The translations under genes were made by a program, and so were the position numbers. Below are positions 60,887-64,000 of a stretch of DNA of 64,000 nucleotides, in pieces (positions within the stretch are counted from its first letter, which is position 1; each line of letters begins with the position of its first letter). The notes beneath the pieces were generated by a model. It made no database searches. It saw only the letters and a program-made list of their open reading frames with translations, and was not told where the DNA came from. Origin of the DNA: Actinocrinis sp035605935 (GTDB taxonomy: Bacteria > Actinomycetota > Actinomycetes > Streptomycetales > Catenulisporaceae); the NCBI RefSeq assembly GCF_035605935.1, contig NZ_DATNGK010000257.1, positions 9,171 to 73,170 on the forward strand, written 5' to 3'.

Positions 60887-61828
60887 TTACATCGGGGCGT
60901 GCACACCGTGGTACTCGGCGCCGCGCGGGAGGTACGCCAGATCGGTTCGGCCAGTGAGGCCGTCGCGCAGGCCGCGCAGGATGGCGCGTACGTGGGTGCG
61001 GCGTTCGGGTTCGAACACCGCGGTCGCGGCCAGCCAGCGGGCCATGAAGAGCGCGTTGATGAGCGCGAAGCCGGGCAGCGCGCTGCCGTGCTCGCGGGTG
61101 AGGACCATGCCGTTGCGGGCGACCCAGTAGTGCCGCCAGGCCGCGTAGTGCAGCACGCGTACCGGGACGAAGAGCAGCCGGTGGTCGCGGCCGTCGCCGA
61201 TCGAGTGCGGCAGGGCGAGGTTCTTGTCCCGCACGATGCGCACCCCGGCGCGGCGCAGCCGTAGGCAGAAGTCGATGTCCACGCAGTCGACGAAGAAGTC
61301 CTCGCGGAACGCGGAAACCGCCTGGAAGCACGATCGGCGCACCAGCATTCCGGAGGTGATCACGCTGTAGCGGTCCGAGACGTCGCCGTGCAGCACGGAC
61401 AGGGTCTCGTACTGCCCGCCCTTCTCCGCGTCGATCGGCGCGGGGCCGACGACACCGATGGTCGGGTCCTCCAGGTGCTTGGCGAGGCCCGGCACCAGAT
61501 CGGGCGGCAGCAGCGAGTCCTGGTCGAGGAAGAGCACCGCGCCGGCTTCGGCGGGCACCTCACGCAGCCCGAGGTTGAGCGCGGCGGCCAGGCCGAGGTT
61601 CTGCCCGGAACGCAGGACCCTGACCTTTGGGTGGTCCAGCTTCTCTGCGCTCGAGGCGCTGTCGGCCGGGGTGTTGTCCGCCACGATCACCAGGGCGCAG
61701 CTCGCCAGCGCGGACTCGACGACCTGCGCGAGGCGTTCGTCCGGATGGTACGCGGTGACGATCGCGGCGATCGGGCCGATCGGTGCGGCGGCTTGCGATG
61801 TGGCGCCTTCAAAGTCACCGTGCGGCAC
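60887..61828 (-). CDS. GT2 glycosyltransferase, rhamnosyltransferase-like (paralogue 1)
   Basis: A 313-residue GT2 enzyme. FLDQDSLLP is the metal motif; AIVTAYHPDERL, VADNTP, NLGLAAALNLGL and FVDCVDIDFCLRLRRAG are shared with its neighbours. The GTG at 61828 has GGGAG upstream and overlaps the previous gene by 14 bases. Together with rmlA and rmlB this points to rhamnose transfer onto a surface glycan. Confidence 0.85.
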   Translation of the reverse strand: MPHGDFEGATSQAAAPIGPIAAIVTAYHPDERLAQVVESALASCALVIVADNTPADSASSAEKLDHPKVRVLRSGQNLGLAAALNLGLREVPAEAGAVLFLDQDSLLPPDLVPGLAKHLEDPTIGVVGPAPIDAEKGGQYETLSVLHGDVSDRYSVITSGMLVRRSCFQAVSAFREDFFVDCVDIDFCLRLRRAGVRIVRDKNLALPHSIGDGRDHRLLFVPVRVLHYAAWRHYWVARNGMVLTREHGSALPGFALINALFMARWLAATAVFEPERRTHVRAILRGLRDGLTGRTDLAYLPRGAEYHGVHAPM

Positions 61829-62720
61829 GATAGCTGGCTCCCTCTGGCAAATAACGAAGGCTGACCCGGCCGAGCAGGCCGTCGCGCATGCCGCGCAGGA
61901 GCGCGGCCGAGTGGTTGCTGCTGTCCTCGAAGGCCGCGGTGCGCCAGGTCCAGGAGGCGAGGAAGAGCACTGCCTTTGCCGACCAGAGCGGGTCGCGGCG
62001 CAGGTTCTCGCGCAGCAGGGTGGCGGCGCCGCGGGCGATCCAGTAAAGGCGCCAGGCGGGATAGTGCACGACCTGCACCCGCAGCGGGCCGAGCCGGTGC
62101 GGGCGCCGGTCGCCAAGCGAGTGCGGCAGCTTGAGCCGCTGGTCCTGCACGATGCGCAGGCCGGCCCGGCGCAGCCGCAGGCAGAAGTCGATGTCCACGA
62201 AGTCGACGAAGAAGTCCTCGCGGAACCGCCCGACCCGCTCCAGCGCGCTGCGGCGGATCAGCATCCCGGAGGTGATCACATCGGTGCGGTCGGCCACCTC
62301 GGAGCGCAGCGCGGCGAGGTTGTCGTAGGAGGAGTCGTGCGCCGCATCCCAGGGAGTCGGCGCGGCGATGCCGATCGTCGGGTCGTCGAGGTAGGCGGCG
62401 AGCGCGGTCACCACGTCGCCTGGCAATGCAGAGTCCTGATCGAGCAGCAGGACCGCCTCGGCGTCCTCGGGCAGCTCGGCGAGGCCGAGGTTGAGCGCCG
62501 CGGCCAGGCCGAGATTCGCGCCGGGCCGCAGTACCTTGACGCCGCCGCTGCCGTCGCCGGTGCCGAGCCCGGCCAGCTTGTCGGCGACGGTCGGCTCGGT
62601 GCCCGGCGTGTTGTCCACCACGATGACGGTCGAGCAGGACTCCAGCGCCGACTCGACGACCGCAGTGAGCCGGTCGTCCGGATGGTATGCGGTAGCGACG
62701 GCCGCGATGCGCAGCGACAC
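61815..62720 (-). CDS. GT2 glycosyltransferase, rhamnosyltransferase-like (paralogue 2)
   Basis: A 301-residue GT2 enzyme, clearly paralogous to the genes on both sides (ATAYHPDDRLTAVVESAL, VDNTPG, LLLDQDSALP, FVDFVDIDFCLRLRRAG, LRYLPEGASY). It starts with GTG 5 bases after the stop of paralogue 3 and its end overlaps the start of paralogue 1, so all three are one transcript. Confidence 0.86.
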   Translation of the reverse strand: MSLRIAAVATAYHPDDRLTAVVESALESCSTVIVVDNTPGTEPTVADKLAGLGTGDGSGGVKVLRPGANLGLAAALNLGLAELPEDAEAVLLLDQDSALPGDVVTALAAYLDDPTIGIAAPTPWDAAHDSSYDNLAALRSEVADRTDVITSGMLIRRSALERVGRFREDFFVDFVDIDFCLRLRRAGLRIVQDQRLKLPHSLGDRRPHRLGPLRVQVVHYPAWRLYWIARGAATLLRENLRRDPLWSAKAVLFLASWTWRTAAFEDSSNHSAALLRGMRDGLLGRVSLRYLPEGASYRAAR

Positions 62721-62725
62721 AGTAT

Positions 62726-63712
62726 TCAGCCCTTGATGTCTGATCGGTTCTTAATGCGCAGTCCGGGCGGATTGGCGCCCTCGGGCAGATAGCGGGCGGC
62801 CGCTCGGTTCATCACACCGTCGCGCACGCCGCGCGTGAGGGCGGGCAGGTGGTGGCGGCGGTCGGGCTCGAACAGCGTGGTGGAGACGAACTTGCGGCCG
62901 AGGAACACGGCCATCGGCAGGAAGCCGAGCGGATGCTTGCGCACGTTGTCCATCGCGAACCGCATGCCGTTGCGGGCGATCCAGTAATGCCGCCAGGCCG
63001 GATAGTGGATGACGCGGACGGTCAACGGGCCGACCTTGTGCTCGCGCCGGTCCCCCATCGAGTGCGGCAGCTTGATCCGGTAGTCCTGCACGATGCGCGC
63101 GCCGGTGCGGCGCACGTCGACGCAGAAGGCGATATCCACGAAGTCGTTGAACAGGTCCTCGCGGAACGGGATGCGGTCGATCAGCTCGCGACGTACCAGC
63201 ATCCCCGAGGTGATGACGGCCTCGCGGTCCACGGTCGAGTCGTGCAGGCCCGCGCCGACGTTGTAGAACTTCTCGTGCTTGGCGTCCCAGGGCGTCGGGG
63301 CCGCGACACCGATCGTAGGTTCGTCGCGCAGGTGCGCGGCCAGGCCCGGGATGAGCCCTTCCGGCAGCACCGAGTCCTGGTCAAGCAGCAGGACCGCCTG
63401 CGCATCCTGCGGAAGCTGCTTGACGGCCAAGTTCAGCGCGCCGCCGAGCCCGAGGTTGCTGCCGATCGCGATGACCTCGATGCGCGGATCGTCCAGCTTC
63501 GAGGCGAGGCTGGGAGATCCGGCGGGAGTGTTGTCCGCGATGATGACGCGGGCGCAGTCCGCGAGCGCGGATTCGACGACCGCGGCCAGTCGTTCGTCCG
63601 GGTGATAGGCGGTCAGGATCGCCGTAACGGCCGGGAGCTGGGCGCTGCGACTCTGGGATTCGGCAGCCGGTTCGGTCGGGCTCTCGGCGGTCGGCTCTTG
63701 CGGGGCGGACAC
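62726..63712 (-). CDS. GT2 glycosyltransferase, rhamnosyltransferase-like (paralogue 3)
   Basis: A 328-residue GT2 enzyme and the first gene of the three-gene run. LLLDQDSVLP is intact, but the later motif reads FVDIAFCVDVRRTG, with alanine where both neighbours have aspartate (VDIDFCLRLRR). It may have altered specificity. The GTG at 63712 has AAGGAG about 7 bases upstream. It diverges from rmlB. Confidence 0.85.
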   Translation of the reverse strand: MSAPQEPTAESPTEPAAESQSRSAQLPAVTAILTAYHPDERLAAVVESALADCARVIIADNTPAGSPSLASKLDDPRIEVIAIGSNLGLGGALNLAVKQLPQDAQAVLLLDQDSVLPEGLIPGLAAHLRDEPTIGVAAPTPWDAKHEKFYNVGAGLHDSTVDREAVITSGMLVRRELIDRIPFREDLFNDFVDIAFCVDVRRTGARIVQDYRIKLPHSMGDRREHKVGPLTVRVIHYPAWRHYWIARNGMRFAMDNVRKHPLGFLPMAVFLGRKFVSTTLFEPDRRHHLPALTRGVRDGVMNRAAARYLPEGANPPGLRIKNRSDIKG

Positions 63713-63850
63713 CAGCAGCACTCCTTGTTCGCGACGCTTCTCGCGTCGGCCGAGCGTATCGTCTCCGTTGACGCGGCGCTAATCGTCGCAGGTCACCGCC
63801 CGATTGTGGAACTCGGGGACACAACGCGGGCAGGGGATAGGATGCCAGCC

Positions 63851-64000
63851 ATGAAAATCCTGGTTACCGGCGGAGCCGGTTTCATCGGCTCGGAGTATGT
63901 GCGCGGGCTGCTCGGCGGGCAACTCGACGGCAGCGGCGAGCACACGGTGACCGTGTACGACAAGCTGACCTATTCCGGCAACCTGGCGAACCTCGCCCCG
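63851..64000 (+). CDS. rmlB: dTDP-glucose 4,6-dehydratase (5' part, cut by the window edge)
   Basis: Fifty codons of an extended SDR: GGAGFIGSEYVRGLL is the NAD site and YDKLTYSGNLANLAP is the family-specific following segment of RmlB. It forms dTDP-4-keto-6-deoxyglucose for rhamnose. ATG 63851 is taken as the start; an in-frame ATG at 63842 also has AGGGG before it. The gene runs out of the window and diverges from the glycosyltransferases. Confidence 0.93.
   Translation, partial: MKILVTGGAGFIGSEYVRGLLGGQLDGSGEHTVTVYDKLTYSGNLANLAP

Overview
The window is chromosomal DNA of a high-GC Gram-positive bacterium (phylum Actinomycetota, most like the Streptomycetales/Catenulisporales). The evidence is very GC-rich coding DNA, frequent GTG and TTG starts, and actinobacterial hallmarks: SpoIIE-type phosphatase with PAS/GAF/HATPase, SigE-family sigma factors, DUF1707, DUF4245, DUF6542, a SARP/AfsR-like regulator and a DrrAB-type exporter. 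No rRNA, tRNA, CRISPR array, insertion sequence or prophage was seen. Both edges cut genes: parC at the left, rmlB at the right.

Layout. (1) 1-8.3 kb: 3' part of topoisomerase IV subunit A (parC), a large PAS-GAF-PP2C-HATPase regulator, a Nudix hydrolase, a PLP-dependent decarboxylase and a Ser/Thr kinase with a DUF4190-like membrane tail. (2) 8.3-29.2 kb: a housekeeping block, ychF, rmuC, DUF6542, ispH, xseA, (GNAT), xseB, DUF4245, glpX, MFS exporter with a MarR-like tail, thioesterase, DUF1707, class I fumarase, membrane protein, secreted SLT-fold protein, phoH2-like PIN-ATPase, cis-prenyltransferase, pckG, hemolysin III. From memory, much of this order matches the Rv1086-Rv1112 neighbourhood of Mycobacterium tuberculosis. 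(3) 29.2-34.7 kb: a SigE-type sigma factor coupled to a membrane AMIN-like protein, with a CRP-like site upstream; a YyaL-type protein; an NfeD-like OB protein with flotillin. (4) 34.7-46.3 kb: a fructan-utilisation locus (aldose epimerase, FrcBCA-type ABC importer, LacI repressor, fructokinase, secreted GH32 levanase) tied together by copies of a GAGACAAC/GTTGTCTC palindrome, then a secreted CBM2-kelch protein. (5) 46.4-55 kb: a second SigE-type sigma with a membrane partner, OsmC, SRPBCC-MarR, a DrrAB-type exporter and a SARP-NB-ARC-TPR regulator. (6) 54.6-64 kb: cell-surface polysaccharide genes: rmlA, a polytopic membrane protein, SDR epimerase, polyprenyl-type GT2, nucleotide-sugar dehydrogenase, three tandem paralogous rhamnosyltransferase-like GT2 enzymes and the start of rmlB.

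How the genes work together. In the fructan locus the levanase would release fructose outside the cell, FrcBCA would import it, fructokinase would phosphorylate it, and the LacI protein would control both ends through the shared operator. The most unusual object is the levanase: its catalytic propeller is interrupted by an insert made of two related modules, one of which appears to be inserted inside the other. The right-hand cluster would supply dTDP-rhamnose and a uronic-type sugar and polymerise them into a surface glycan. I did not find a clearly novel defence or mobile system; the best candidates for new biology are the nested levanase insert, the two sigma/membrane-partner pairs and several unassigned palindromic operators.
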